Below, in pieces: positions 42,445 through 51,793 of a stretch of DNA of 64,000 bases. The position numbers were made by a program, and so were the translations under genes. Every line of letters begins with the position of its first letter. Position 1 is the stretch's first letter. A model generated the notes under the pieces. It did not search any database. It saw only the letters and a program-made list of their open reading frames with translations, and was not told the DNA's origin. The stretch is from contig CAMZGO010000002.1 in assembly GCA_947306425.1 (NCBI GenBank), positions 62,001 to 126,000 on the forward strand, written 5' to 3'. Source of the DNA: an uncultured Elusimicrobia bacterium (lineage in GTDB: Bacteria > Elusimicrobiota > Elusimicrobia > Elusimicrobiales > Elusimicrobiaceae).

Positions 42445-43815
42445 TTATTTTAACAAAAACTTTAATAACTTCAGATAAAGTTTCTTATACGGGGAGTATC
42501 GGACAGGGAAATCTACCCAATTCTTTTTATCAACTATGCTTTTTGTGTGGGAAAATGTCTTAAAACCTTGCTCGCCGTGATAAGCGCCCATACCACTTTC
42601 ACCGACACCCCCAAAAGGCATTCCGCTATTAGCAAGGTGAATAATAGTATCATTTATACATCCTCCGCCATAACGGCAGAGACTTGTAACTTGCTTTATA
42701 GTTTGCTTGTCTTTTGAAAACAAATATAAGGCAAGCGGTTTTGGTTTTTGATTAAGCATTTCAATAACTTCCTCAATATTTTCAAAAGTTAAAATGGGCA
42801 TAATAGGGCCAAAAATTTCCTCTTGCATAACTTTATCTCGCCAAGTTATATTTGTCATAATTGTTGGGGCAATTTGTAAATTATCTTTATTTATTTGCCC
42901 GCCAAAAATAACTTTTTCCGGCTCAATTAATCCGCTTAAGCGGTCAAAATGCTTCTCACTTATAATCTTGCCGTAATTTTTATTTTCAAAAGGCTTTTTG
43001 CCGTATTGTTTTTGAGTTTGCGCGCAAAGTTGTTTTTGTAATTCTGCAGCGATACTTTTATGGCACAAAACATAATCCGGTGCAACACAAGTTTGCCCGC
43101 AGTTTAAAAATTTACCGAAAACTATACGCCTTGCCGCAAGTTTTAAATCGGCGCTTTGATCAACGATACACGGGCTTTTACCGCCAAGTTCCAAAACAAC
43201 GGGTGTTAAATATTCTGCCGCCTGCCTTAAAACTTCTTTACCGATAGTTGAACTGCCTGTGAAAAATATAAAATCAAATTTTTCTTTAATCAAATCACGT
43301 GCGCGGTCAATATCTTGGTCTACTAAATAAACATATTCTTCTTTAAAGCAGGCACGGATAATTTTACCCATAATCAAAGTTGTTGCCATAGAGTTTTTAC
43401 TTGGTTTAATTATGGCCGTATTGCCTGCGGAAACAGCATCAATTAAAGGTCCTATAGTAAGTAAAAAAGGATAATTCCATGGGCTGATAATTAAAGCATT
43501 TCCATAAGGCGCAGGTTTTAAATAACTGTGTGCAGCGAAATTGAATAAAGGTGTATACACCGTTTTTTCTTCAGCAAGACGTTTTATGTTCTTAAGCATA
43601 TAATTTATTTCTTCGTACGTAAGGCCGATTTCGCACATAAAACTTTCAAATTCACTTTTGCCGAGATCTTGCTTTAGAGCGGTGGAAATTTCCCCCTCAT
43701 ACTGTTTAATGGTATCTTTCAAAAGTTTTAGTTTTGAGATACGCAAATCAACATCAAGCGTTGCACCGCTTGCAAAAAATGTTCTTTGCTTTGCTAATAT
43801 CTTATTTAGTTCCAT
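42445..43815 (-). CDS. Aldehyde dehydrogenase family protein
   Basis: 456 residues. General base in VLELGGKSPCIV, nucleophile Cys in NCGQTCVAPDY, NAD site PWNYPFLLTIGPLIDA and FTGSSTIG. The C-terminus is hydrophobic and basic (YSPYKKLYLKLLKFLLK), as in the class-3-like ALDHs (YwdH type) that associate with membranes. Oxidises medium or long-chain aldehydes with NAD(P). GAAGG upstream and a TATAAT at about 16 nt further back. A MITE lies 138 bp upstream. Confidence 0.93.
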   Translation of the reverse strand: MELNKILAKQRTFFASGATLDVDLRISKLKLLKDTIKQYEGEISTALKQDLGKSEFESFMCEIGLTYEEINYMLKNIKRLAEEKTVYTPLFNFAAHSYLKPAPYGNALIISPWNYPFLLTIGPLIDAVSAGNTAIIKPSKNSMATTLIMGKIIRACFKEEYVYLVDQDIDRARDLIKEKFDFIFFTGSSTIGKEVLRQAAEYLTPVVLELGGKSPCIVDQSADLKLAARRIVFGKFLNCGQTCVAPDYVLCHKSIAAELQKQLCAQTQKQYGKKPFENKNYGKIISEKHFDRLSGLIEPEKVIFGGQINKDNLQIAPTIMTNITWRDKVMQEEIFGPIMPILTFENIEEVIEMLNQKPKPLALYLFSKDKQTIKQVTSLCRYGGGCINDTIIHLANSGMPFGGVGESGMGAYHGEQGFKTFSHTKSIVDKKNWVDFPVRYSPYKKLYLKLLKFLLK

Positions 43816-43953
43816 TATTATTACCTTCAGTATTATAGAATCGGGGGGCTTAAATGGTTATTTTTAAAACCAAGTAAGGGTTACAGATATATTTTAGCGT
43901 ATAGTGCGTTAAAAGTCAAAAATTATGTTAAGGTTCGGTTTGTTTGATATTTT

Positions 43954-44296
43954 GGCCTAATGGTCAAAAATGTTGCTAATACCGTCTCAAAAATGATGGA
44001 ATGTTATTTTTTTGCTTTCTCTTTTATTTTCGCCACCCATTTTTTACGGTCTTTATCTATGTAAAAAATGGGCGGGAGAAAGCCGAGCAAATTTTATTTG
44101 CGAGGCAAGAGGGGGGTACCTTATTAGTAAACTTCAGAGACGTAAAATGTATTAATGGGCAACCCCCACCCCTAACCCCTCCGCCCTTTCTTATTTTTGC
44201 TAAGGCAAAAATAAAACGGCAAAGGGGGAGGAAAATAAAAGAGCAACAATTTTAAGGAAAAGATACTTAATCAGCAACATTTTTGACCATTAGACC
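43954..44296 (+). mobile_element. MITE, copy 2 (343 bp)
   Basis: One base different from copy 1 at 41516 (A to C in ACCGTMTC near the left end). Flanked by a perfect 8-bp target duplication GATATTTT (43946-43953 and 44297-44304). Same orientation as copy 1. The remaining gap to LolD (44305-44425) holds nothing recognisable. Confidence 0.95.
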
Positions 44297-44425
44297 GATA
44301 TTTTTAATTAAAAAGGAAATATTTAATTACCAAAAAAAGTTCCATCAAACCCGAATATAACAAAGCTATACGGGCAACAGCAATAAGGAAACAAGTTATA
44401 ATTAATAAGGTTATGAACTATAAGA

Positions 44426-45094
44426 TTATATCTTTTGTATTGTGCCGTTCTCTATCTTATAACAACGGTCAGCATAAGCCGCCGCATGAACATCATGCGT
44501 AACCATCAAAATAGTTGTACCTTCCTCTTTGGCGGTTTGGGCAAAATCTTTAAAAATTTGTTCTTTTCTTTGCGTATCTAAATTACCGGTAGGTTCATCT
44601 GCCAAAAGCAAGACAGGTTTATTTATCAACGCACGGGCAAGGGCTGCCCTTTGCTTTTCCCCCCCGCTTAAAGAGGGCGGGAATTTGGAAGCCAATTGCC
44701 AAATACCGAATTTTTCAAGTAAATATTTAGCCCGTGTTTTGGCTTTTTTACCTGCTATTAAAGCAGGCATCAAAACATTTTCAAGAACAGTAAATTCAGG
44801 TAATAAGGCATCAAACTGGAAAACAAAACCCATTTCCGAAAGGCGTAATTTAGCGGCGGCATTTTCTTTTATTTTAGTGATATCTTTACCCTTAAAAATA
44901 ATTTCGCCTTTTGTTGCTTTATCAAGTAAAGCAATTAAATTAAGCAAAGTCGTCTTACCTGAACCGGAAGGACCGATAAAAACGACATACTGCCCCTCCC
45001 CTACTGAAAAGGAAATATTATTTAAGACACAAATCTCACCTTGTGCTTCTTTATAAATTTTAGTTAAATCTTTAATTTCCAAAATATCAGCCAT
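44426..45094 (-). CDS. lolD: LolD-like lipoprotein export ATPase
   Basis: 222 residues from ATG 45094 (MADILEIKDLTKIY); the ATG at 45109 lies deeper in the permease gene. Walker A GPSGSGKTT, signature SLSGGEKQRAALARAL, Walker B LLLADEPTGNLD, switch MVTHD. MacB/LolD-type ATPase. It overlaps the LolC/E-like permease by 8 bp and with it should release lipoproteins from the inner membrane. Confidence 0.9.
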   Translation of the reverse strand: MADILEIKDLTKIYKEAQGEICVLNNISFSVGEGQYVVFIGPSGSGKTTLLNLIALLDKATKGEIIFKGKDITKIKENAAAKLRLSEMGFVFQFDALLPEFTVLENVLMPALIAGKKAKTRAKYLLEKFGIWQLASKFPPSLSGGEKQRAALARALINKPVLLLADEPTGNLDTQRKEQIFKDFAQTAKEEGTTILMVTHDVHAAAYADRCYKIENGTIQKI

Positions 45095-46295
45095 AACGTA
45101 CCGCATCAACAGGATTTATTTTTGAGGCCTTATGTGCCGGATATAAGGCCGAAACAAAACATACCAAATAACTGCCCAAAATAACAAAAAATACATCAAA
45201 AAATTGCAAACTGACAGGCACCTTTGTCAAATAATAAATGTCGGCCGGTAATTGTATTAAATTAGTATTTGCAATTACAAAACAAAGTATAAAAGCCAAA
45301 ATAAGGCCAAGTATTACACCGGCGCTTGCAATAAAAAGGCCTTCAAGCAAAAATATATTTCTTATTTGGCGAGGGCTTGCCCCTAAAGTGCGCAAAATGC
45401 CGATATCGCGTAATTTTTCTGTACCGAACAAAATCAAATTTGATGTTATGTTTAAGGCTGCAACTATGATTATCAAAAATAGGATTATGAACATAACTGC
45501 CTTTTCAAGTTTCAACGCGGCGTATAATGTTTGATTCATTTGCGCGTAGGTTTTAACCGTATATTGATAACCTATCAAACCGGAAATTTGTGCGGCGGCT
45601 TCTTCGGCTTTATCAAGATTTTTAATTTTAATGTTTATACCCGTTACCGCACCTTTTAAACCAAGGAAATCAGAGGCACTTTGTAAGTCCGTATACACAA
45701 TAGTATTGTCAAATTCATAATAGCCTGTTTTTAAAAAGCCGGTAACTTTAAAACGTTTCATTTTAGGCAATCCTCCGGCTAATCCCTGCGGGGAAACAAG
45801 CACGACTTCATCATCTATATCCAACCCCATATTATCGGCAAGTTCCGTACCTAACACCAATGGCGGCAAATTAGAACCGGCCTTTGGTTCAAAAGAACCC
45901 TCAACCAAAGAGGTAATTAAAGTGTTTACTTTTCCCTCTTGTTTTGAATCAAGCCCGCGCAATAAAACCCCGTGTGAAGTTTGCCCATAACTTAAAATTG
46001 CCTGCCCGTAAATTGTAGGGGCGCTTGCAAGCACTTGCGGAACTTGTTCAATTTGTTCCTGTACTTTTTGATATCTGCCTTCCGGCATTTTGCCAAATAC
46101 CATTATATGTGCTTGCGCACCTATAACATGTTTTTTAATGTCATTTTGAAATCCACTCATAACAGCCAAAGTGGTTATCAAAGCCGCCACGCCGACCGTT
46201 ACGCCAAGCACGCCGATAAGCGTGGTTATTAAAGAAAATACGCCTTTACTCTGGCTCATTAAATAACGCTTGGCAACGTGGAATTCAAAACGCAT
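45087..46295 (-). CDS. LolC/LolE-like lipoprotein-releasing permease
   Basis: 402 residues. Helix at 20-45, a large periplasmic MacB-like domain (50-250), three helices at about 270-300, 320-350 and 375-395. FEFHVAKRYL, FSLITTLIGVLGVTVGVAALI and ILRTLGASPRQIRNIFLLEG are family blocks. One permease gene only, so the complex is probably a homodimer (LolF-like) rather than LolC plus LolE. It directly follows the SEC-C gene stop. Confidence 0.93.
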   Translation of the reverse strand: MRFEFHVAKRYLMSQSKGVFSLITTLIGVLGVTVGVAALITTLAVMSGFQNDIKKHVIGAQAHIMVFGKMPEGRYQKVQEQIEQVPQVLASAPTIYGQAILSYGQTSHGVLLRGLDSKQEGKVNTLITSLVEGSFEPKAGSNLPPLVLGTELADNMGLDIDDEVVLVSPQGLAGGLPKMKRFKVTGFLKTGYYEFDNTIVYTDLQSASDFLGLKGAVTGINIKIKNLDKAEEAAAQISGLIGYQYTVKTYAQMNQTLYAALKLEKAVMFIILFLIIIVAALNITSNLILFGTEKLRDIGILRTLGASPRQIRNIFLLEGLFIASAGVILGLILAFILCFVIANTNLIQLPADIYYLTKVPVSLQFFDVFFVILGSYLVCFVSALYPAHKASKINPVDAVRYG

Positions 46296-46682
46296 TTATT
46301 TATTTGCTCCGCAGCATTTTTTATATTTTTTACCGCTGCCGCAAGGGCAAGGATCATTACGTCCCGGTTCTTTGGTTTTGATTATAGGTTTGACTGTTCC
46401 GTACTCTTGCTCCCTAATCCTTTTCATATTGGCTTTTGCCCATTTACGCATAGCCAAAGGGGAAGACATGTCAACCCCTTCCTCTTCCATTTGTTTAGCT
46501 ACTTTAATAAAACGCTCTTTTAAAGAAGGATCTTTATCAATCATATTTTTAACGGAAGAAGGTAAATTTTGTTTTTCCTCTTCCAAACGCTCTTCAAGGG
46601 TTTTAGGTTTTGCAGGCTCTTCCGGCTGGGATGTTTGTAAAGGTTTTTTGCTTCTGCGCCTAAATAAAAAATCAAACAGCAT
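46296..46682 (-). CDS. SEC-C motif protein
   Basis: 128 residues. C-terminal [18 protein letters not shown] is the zinc-binding SEC-C motif found at the end of SecA and in free-standing proteins. The middle is a charged helical region ([20 protein letters not shown]). May bind SecB, ribosomes or other partners; function unknown. Packed between P-loop and permease genes with 0-2 bp gaps, hence same operon. Confidence 0.88.
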   Translation of the reverse strand: MLFDFLFRRRSKKPLQTSQPEEPAKPKTLEERLEEEKQNLPSSVKNMIDKDPSLKERFIKVAKQMEEEGVDMSSPLAMRKWAKANMKRIREQEYGTVKPIIKTKEPGRNDPCPCGSGKKYKKCCGANK

Positions 46683-46684
46683 AT

Positions 46685-47260
46685 TTATATTTCTCCGTTA
46701 ATAATTTGTTTTATGGTTTTACGAACCAAAAGGGCCTTTTCCACAAAGTCATCATAGGCAGGTATTATCACGCGGCGAGGATGGCCTTCCCAAATTTTCA
46801 ATATTTCGCGGTCTACTTCCAGGGCACGCTCTAAGGTTTCAATTCTTACGGCGGTGTTTTGGTAATATTTAGGGTCCGTCGGCGGGGACATGTGTATAAC
46901 GGCATAATAGCGGTCAAATTCCGTCTGAATATCTGTACCCATTACTTTTAAAAAGTCTTCTTCCCCATAGGGCCAGTATACTGCACCGTCAAGGGATCCT
47001 CTATCACACAAAATTAATTTTGCATTAGGGTTAATTTCGGTAGCCAAATCCTCTAATTCTCTGGTACAAGTATAAATTATACGTTGGGCGTGGTAAGTGT
47101 AACGTTTGCTTGTATCATTTCTTGGGAAACCGCCGCTGTAAACTAAGGTTGCGGCCTCTTTTGCGACCTCAATATCCGTACCGTATTCCTCTTTCAAGAT
47201 GGAAAGGACTGTCGTTTTGCCCGAAGCAGGCCCGCCGGTTAAAACAATTTTCTTTGTCAT
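46685..47260 (-). CDS. P-loop ATPase/kinase (AAA_28, NadR/Ttd14-like)
   Basis: 191 residues. Walker [10 protein letters not shown] (9-17), [15 protein letters not shown] (AAA_28 conserved), [15 protein letters not shown] (Walker B with D-R-G). Resembles small nucleotide kinases and eukaryotic TTD14-type phosphoinositide/GTP-binding proteins. Substrate unknown. GGAG before ATG, 10 bp after the peptidase gene. Confidence 0.82.
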   Translation of the reverse strand: MTKKIVLTGGPASGKTTVLSILKEEYGTDIEVAKEAATLVYSGGFPRNDTSKRYTYHAQRIIYTCTRELEDLATEINPNAKLILCDRGSLDGAVYWPYGEEDFLKVMGTDIQTEFDRYYAVIHMSPPTDPKYYQNTAVRIETLERALEVDREILKIWEGHPRRVIIPAYDDFVEKALLVRKTIKQIINGEI

Positions 47261-47270
47261 AAAATATCTC

Positions 47271-48491
47271 CTAATTATTTTCTAAAATTTTGTCCAGCAA
47301 TAATTTATACTCTTCTTTTATTTTATTAAATTCTTCTCTTTTTTGCTCAGGTATTTCGCGTGCTGCCGAACTGCGTTGTTTACTGTTTAAAAAATCAAAA
47401 TACTTTTTACCTTGCCTGATGCGGAAATCCAGATGCGGCCCTGTTGAAAGCCCCGTACTGCCGACATAAGCAATAGTCTGCCCTTGTTTAACTTTTGCCC
47501 CAACTTCCACACCTTTGGCAAAATTTTTCAAGTGTCCGTAACAGGTTGTATAATTGTTTGGATGTGCAACTTCCAAATAATTACCGAAACCGCCCTTTTT
47601 ACCTTTAAATTTAACAACACCGTCTGCCACACTTTCAACGGGCGTACCTACGGGGGCGGCATAGTCTATTCCTAAATGTGGACGTCTAATGCGTAATATC
47701 GGATGTAACCGCGCATTAGAAAAACGTGAAGTTATACGAACACCGCGAACACTAATGGGCGATTTTAAGAACATCTTTTTGGTAAATTTGCCGGTTTCAT
47801 CATAATATTCATCTTCAAACCTAAAAGCATAATTTTTACCTGATACGGCCCCCTCATAATAAGCGGCGATAATACTTTCGTTTAAAGTTCGGCCGGCTTT
47901 GGTGTAATCTTCCTCCCATAAGATGGCAAATTTATCACCTTGTCTTGTCTCGGTATTAAAATCAATAGCCCAGGAAAAGATATCGGTAAAGTCCAAAATA
48001 AAACTTGGTTTTAAACCTTGTGCCTGCATTGAAGTAAATAAAAAGTCCTTAACTTCGCCTGCAGCTTGTCGCTGCCTGCCTTGGACCGTAATATCTATAA
48101 TACCTGCCACCATTTCGCCGTCAACCAAAGAAACAAAATATCTTGAAAAATCCTTTGTAACGACAAGCATTTTAAAATTATTATCTTCATCTAATGTCAG
48201 CAAATATTTATCGTATTTTGAAACACGACGCATATTCAAAACTGTATCAAGTTTATTAACGATTTTATGGGCTTCTTCTTTACTTAAACCGTCTTGTTGA
48301 AGAGAATTTTGTAAGGGCTTTCCCAAGTTACCTTGTGTTTTTTTAAAATATATTTCCTCAGGCAGATTGGCAAGTTCAAGTCGCTTTCTATGTTCAGAGA
48401 CAAAAAATATCATAAATATTCCAAAGGCTAGACATATAAGCCCCCATTTCAAGAAAACTTTACAAAATTCTTTACAATATTCTTTGAACAT
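47271..48491 (-). CDS. M23 peptidoglycan endopeptidase, membrane-anchored
   Basis: 406 residues. Membrane anchor at about 14-32, OapA/coiled region to 240, then an M23 (LytM) domain: RPHLGIDYAAPVGTPV (zinc His, Asp), YGHL and GPHLDFRIR (His-x-His-type pair seen as H-x-D here). The canonical last motif HxH reads HLD, a possible loss of one ligand, so activity or metal binding may be altered; other LytM ligands look present. Cleaves stem peptides. ATG sits right behind a terminator stem. Heads the run ending in LolD. Confidence 0.85.
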   Translation of the reverse strand: MFKEYCKEFCKVFLKWGLICLAFGIFMIFFVSEHRKRLELANLPEEIYFKKTQGNLGKPLQNSLQQDGLSKEEAHKIVNKLDTVLNMRRVSKYDKYLLTLDEDNNFKMLVVTKDFSRYFVSLVDGEMVAGIIDITVQGRQRQAAGEVKDFLFTSMQAQGLKPSFILDFTDIFSWAIDFNTETRQGDKFAILWEEDYTKAGRTLNESIIAAYYEGAVSGKNYAFRFEDEYYDETGKFTKKMFLKSPISVRGVRITSRFSNARLHPILRIRRPHLGIDYAAPVGTPVESVADGVVKFKGKKGGFGNYLEVAHPNNYTTCYGHLKNFAKGVEVGAKVKQGQTIAYVGSTGLSTGPHLDFRIRQGKKYFDFLNSKQRSSAAREIPEQKREEFNKIKEEYKLLLDKILENN

Positions 48492-48520
48492 AAAAAAGGG
48501 GGCAACGGTTAAGTTGCCCC
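48492..48520 (-). terminator. Intrinsic terminator abutting the M23 start codon
   Basis: Minus strand: GGGGCAAC/GTTGCCCC stem (48499-48520) then C and TTTTTT ending at the ATG 48491. It ends the Ptb/Pta-like transcript, or attenuates read-through into the M23 operon. Confidence 0.85.
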
Positions 48521-48527
48521 TAGTACA

Positions 48528-49445
48528 CTATTTAAAATTTTTCAAGTAGCAACAAAGTGCGATTGAATTCATTTTAAGCTGCGGGCTGTCAGCGCGGGAA
48601 GGTAAAATTACAGGGATTTTCGGCCCGGCCAATACTGCTGCTGCTTGTGCTCCGTCACCAAAGAAAGCCAACGCTTTGTAAAACGGGTTTGCCGCATCCA
48701 AATCAGGCAAAACCAAAAGGTCCGCATCCCCTGCAACTTTTGCGCCTTTAATACCTTTTTCTTCCGCACGTTCTTTGGAAACAGATATATACAAATCGTA
48801 AGGTCCTTCAACCACACAACCGTTAATTTTGCCTTCTTTATTCATTTGAACTAAAGCGGCGGCATCAACGGTGGAAGGAATTTTTTCATTAACCTTTTCC
48901 ACAGGGCAGACAACTGCAACTTTTGGTTCTTCTACACCGCATTTGTGGAAAATATTTACAGCATTATTGATAATCTGTGCTTTTTGTTCTAATGTAGGGG
49001 CAATTACAACGGCTGAATCTGTTACCGCAAACATTTTTGGGTATTTATTCGTCTTAAACAAAACGAAATGTGTTAAAAGTGTGCCTTGAGGAACAAAGCC
49101 GAATTCTTTATTTAAAATTGCTTTCATGTAATATTTTGTGTCAACAAGACCTTTTACTAAAAAGTCGCCTTTACCCTCATAGACTAAACGGGCGGCGGTG
49201 TTGCACATTTCCGGCACATCGGTACATTGTATAAATTCAAATTTTTCTTCCGGTAAACCGACTTCGCGGACCATTTTTTTAACTGTTTCAGTATCGCCGA
49301 TTAAAATACCGTGTGAAATGAGGCCTTTATCATCTGCCATTTTGATGGCGGTTAAAGCCTCTTTATTATTTGCGCCGGGGACCACGACGCGGTTTTCCTG
49401 ACCTTTTACGAGGTCAATAAGTTCTTCAAAACTGTTGAATTTCAT
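48528..49445 (-). CDS. Phosphate acyltransferase (Pta/Ptb family)
   Basis: 305 residues, the length of phosphate butyryltransferases and short Pta. DFLVKGLVDTKYYMKAIL, LLTHFVLFKTNKYPKMFAVTDSAV and ADLLVLPDLDAANPFYKALAFF are family blocks. Transfers acyl groups between CoA and phosphate in fermentation; butyryl versus acetyl preference cannot be settled. No kinase partner gene (buk/ackA) is adjacent. AAGGAG before ATG and a terminator after the stop. Confidence 0.88.
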   Translation of the reverse strand: MKFNSFEELIDLVKGQENRVVVPGANNKEALTAIKMADDKGLISHGILIGDTETVKKMVREVGLPEEKFEFIQCTDVPEMCNTAARLVYEGKGDFLVKGLVDTKYYMKAILNKEFGFVPQGTLLTHFVLFKTNKYPKMFAVTDSAVVIAPTLEQKAQIINNAVNIFHKCGVEEPKVAVVCPVEKVNEKIPSTVDAAALVQMNKEGKINGCVVEGPYDLYISVSKERAEEKGIKGAKVAGDADLLVLPDLDAANPFYKALAFFGDGAQAAAVLAGPKIPVILPSRADSPQLKMNSIALCCYLKNFK

Positions 49446-49555
49446 AAGTTCTCCTTAAGTTTTATATACCTATATTTTAGCAAATTAAAGGAAGGAAATT
49501 ATGATTCTTTATGTTTGTAACATTTACGTGTCGTAAGTAAATTTCAATCTTAAAT

Positions 49556-50185
49556 TTATTTCTTAACGCCGTTTTTGGGGCAAAATTTAGAAAGTGTACA
49601 GGTGGCACAATTCGGTTTTCTGGCATCGCAAACACGGCGGCCGTGATATATTAAAGCATTACTCAAATAATACCAATGTTTCTTAGGAAAAGTTTTCATT
49701 AAATCTTGTTCCACTTTTTGCGGGTCCGTATTTTTTGTTAAACCCAAGCGGAAAGATAAACGCTTAACATGCGTATCAACAACAACGCCTTCAACAACAT
49801 CAAAACAATCTCCCAAAACTACATTTGCCGTCTTGCGTGCGACACCTTGTAAGGTTAAAAGTTCTTCCATTGTTTGCGGTACTTTGCAATTAAAATCGGC
49901 AACAATTTTTTTTGCACTTTCGTGCAAACTTTTTGCTTTTGCATGGTAAAAACCGGTTGATTTTATAATAGTTTCAATATCTTCCCTTTTGGCTTTTGCC
50001 ATTTTCTGCGGTGTTCCAAAACGCTTAAATAATTCCGGCGTAACCAAATTGACGCGTGCATCGGTACATTGTGCGGAAAGAATTACGGCGCAAAGCATTT
50101 CAAAAGCATTTTTATGCTTTAGGGCCGGTTCGGTTTTAGGGTACAATTTTTTAAGTTCTTTAATTAGTTTTTCTTGCTTTTCCAT
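49556..50185 (-). CDS. nth: Endonuclease III (DNA glycosylase/AP lyase)
   Basis: 209 residues. HhH motif LLTLQGVARKTANVVLGDCF (with catalytic Lys), VDTHVKRLSFRLGL (catalytic Asp), and the 4Fe-4S cluster Cys set CDARKPNCATCTLSKFC. Removes oxidised pyrimidines. Start overlaps znuB by 26 bp, making it the last gene of the tdh-kbl-znu run. Confidence 0.95.
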   Translation of the reverse strand: MEKQEKLIKELKKLYPKTEPALKHKNAFEMLCAVILSAQCTDARVNLVTPELFKRFGTPQKMAKAKREDIETIIKSTGFYHAKAKSLHESAKKIVADFNCKVPQTMEELLTLQGVARKTANVVLGDCFDVVEGVVVDTHVKRLSFRLGLTKNTDPQKVEQDLMKTFPKKHWYYLSNALIYHGRRVCDARKPNCATCTLSKFCPKNGVKK

Positions 50186-50981
50186 ATTTAATTAAACCGC
50201 AAACACATAAGATTATTAATTCTAAAACTATTATTAAAGCACTTGGCGGAAGGTTAAAAATAAAGGAAAGATATAACCCGCCTACAGTAGCAAAAACAGA
50301 AAATGCACAAGAATAAATCAAAACACTTTTAAACTTTTTGGCAATTTGCAAGGCACTTGTCGGCGGAATAATAATTAGTGCCGATACAAGCATTATACCC
50401 ACCGTTTTAACCGCAAGAACGACAACAACCGCACTTAAAAGAACTAAAAGAATATTTATTTTATCTACATCAACACCGGCAGTTTTTGCAAAATTTTCAT
50501 CAAACACCGTTGCAATTAAAGCATTATAAAAAAAGTATAAACAAGCAATAACAATTAAAAATACTACTATGCTTAAAATAGTTTCTGAAGTACTGACAGT
50601 TAAAATATTACCGAACAAAAACCCCATCAAATCAGTATTAAAACCGCCGGCGAGTGCAGCAACTATCAAACCCAAAGCTATACCGGCAGAGGACACTATA
50701 CCAAGCGCACTATCAGCATAAATTTTATTATTTTTACTGAGTTTAAAAACACCCAAAGAACTTAGCATAACAATCGGTAAAGCACAAAAAACCGGCGTAA
50801 CATTTAAGAGCAAGCCTACGGCCACGCCGCTTAACGCAATATGACTTAAACTGTCCCCGAGTAAAGACAGTCGCTTTAAAACCAAAAATACACCAAGCAG
50901 CGCCGTAATCAAAGAAACCAGAACACCCGAAATTAAAGCGCGTTGCACAAAACCATAGGATATAAATTCAGCAAAACTCAT
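50160..50981 (-). CDS. znuB: Zinc/manganese ABC transporter permease
   Basis: 273 residues, 7-8 helices. FISYGFVQRALISGVLVSLITALLGVFLVLKRLSLLGDSLSH is the ZnuB/MntB core. Transports zinc with the ATPase and binding protein encoded just upstream. It overlaps the ATPase gene by 4 bp. Confidence 0.92.
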   Translation of the reverse strand: MSFAEFISYGFVQRALISGVLVSLITALLGVFLVLKRLSLLGDSLSHIALSGVAVGLLLNVTPVFCALPIVMLSSLGVFKLSKNNKIYADSALGIVSSAGIALGLIVAALAGGFNTDLMGFLFGNILTVSTSETILSIVVFLIVIACLYFFYNALIATVFDENFAKTAGVDVDKINILLVLLSAVVVVLAVKTVGIMLVSALIIIPPTSALQIAKKFKSVLIYSCAFSVFATVGGLYLSFIFNLPPSALIIVLELIILCVCGLIKYGKARKTN

Positions 50982-51793
50982 AACATTTCCCCCCCATGAT
51001 TATGCCCGCAATTATGCCCGTGATTATGGGGCAAAGGGCAAGTGCCGGTAGTATGCAAATGGTCTATTAAATGCTGGGTATAAGGGCCGAAATATTCGGT
51101 AACTTCTGCGGAATTGCAAAAATCTTCTTTTGAGCCGTAAAAAACAATTTGCTTATCCAAAATCAAAAATTTATTTACATATTTGCCGACTTGCGAAATG
51201 TCATGAGTTACAAGCAAAATAGTTGTTTTATTTTCTTCATTTAAAGCGGAAATAATTTCAAAAAACTCTTCCCTTGAAGAACTGTCTAAAGCGGTGGAAG
51301 GTTCATCCAAAATTAAAAATTTAGGTTCATTTATTAAAGTTCTTGCAAGTAAAACGCGCTGCTGCTGTCCGCCGGAAAGTTCTGAAAATAATTTATCTTT
51401 ATAACTATAACAGTGCAGCTTTTTCATTATTGCATCAGTTTTTTTATTGTCTTCTTTGTTAAAAAGTTTTAGACCTTTTTTAGTGCTAAGCAAACCAAGC
51501 CGCACTACCCCAAAAGCTGTCAAAGGCATATTGTGCGGTGTATTAGCCTTTTGCTCAAGATAACCGATATTTTGCCAAGCATTAAACTTTTTTAATGCGC
51601 TGCCAAACAAAATTATTTTGCCTTTTTGCGACTGCAGTAAGCCAAGCAAAATTTTAATTAAGGTTGTTTTACCGCTACCGTTTGGGCCAAGCAGAGCAAT
51701 ATAATTACCTTCCGTAATTTTAAAATTTATATTTTTTAAAACAGTTTGACCCGTGTAAGAAAAAGACAAATTTTTAACTTCTAAAATACTCAT
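50978..51793 (-). CDS. znuC: Zinc ABC transporter ATPase with His-rich tail
   Basis: 271 residues from ATG 51793 (MSILEVKNLSFSYTG). Walker A GPNGSGKTT, signature ELSGGQQQRVLLARTL, Walker B FLILDEPSTALD. The C-terminus HNHGHNCGHNHGG is a metal-binding tail that favours zinc as substrate. Start overlaps the binding-protein stop by one base. Confidence 0.93.
   Translation of the reverse strand: MSILEVKNLSFSYTGQTVLKNINFKITEGNYIALLGPNGSGKTTLIKILLGLLQSQKGKIILFGSALKKFNAWQNIGYLEQKANTPHNMPLTAFGVVRLGLLSTKKGLKLFNKEDNKKTDAIMKKLHCYSYKDKLFSELSGGQQQRVLLARTLINEPKFLILDEPSTALDSSSREEFFEIISALNEENKTTILLVTHDISQVGKYVNKFLILDKQIVFYGSKEDFCNSAEVTEYFGPYTQHLIDHLHTTGTCPLPHNHGHNCGHNHGGEML

Noticed and set aside
41563-44255. 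Two identical 84-codon frames (41563-41817, 44001-44255)
   Set aside because: They lie wholly inside the MITE copies, have low-complexity translation (runs of Pro and Phe), no ribosome-binding site, and are identical because the elements are.
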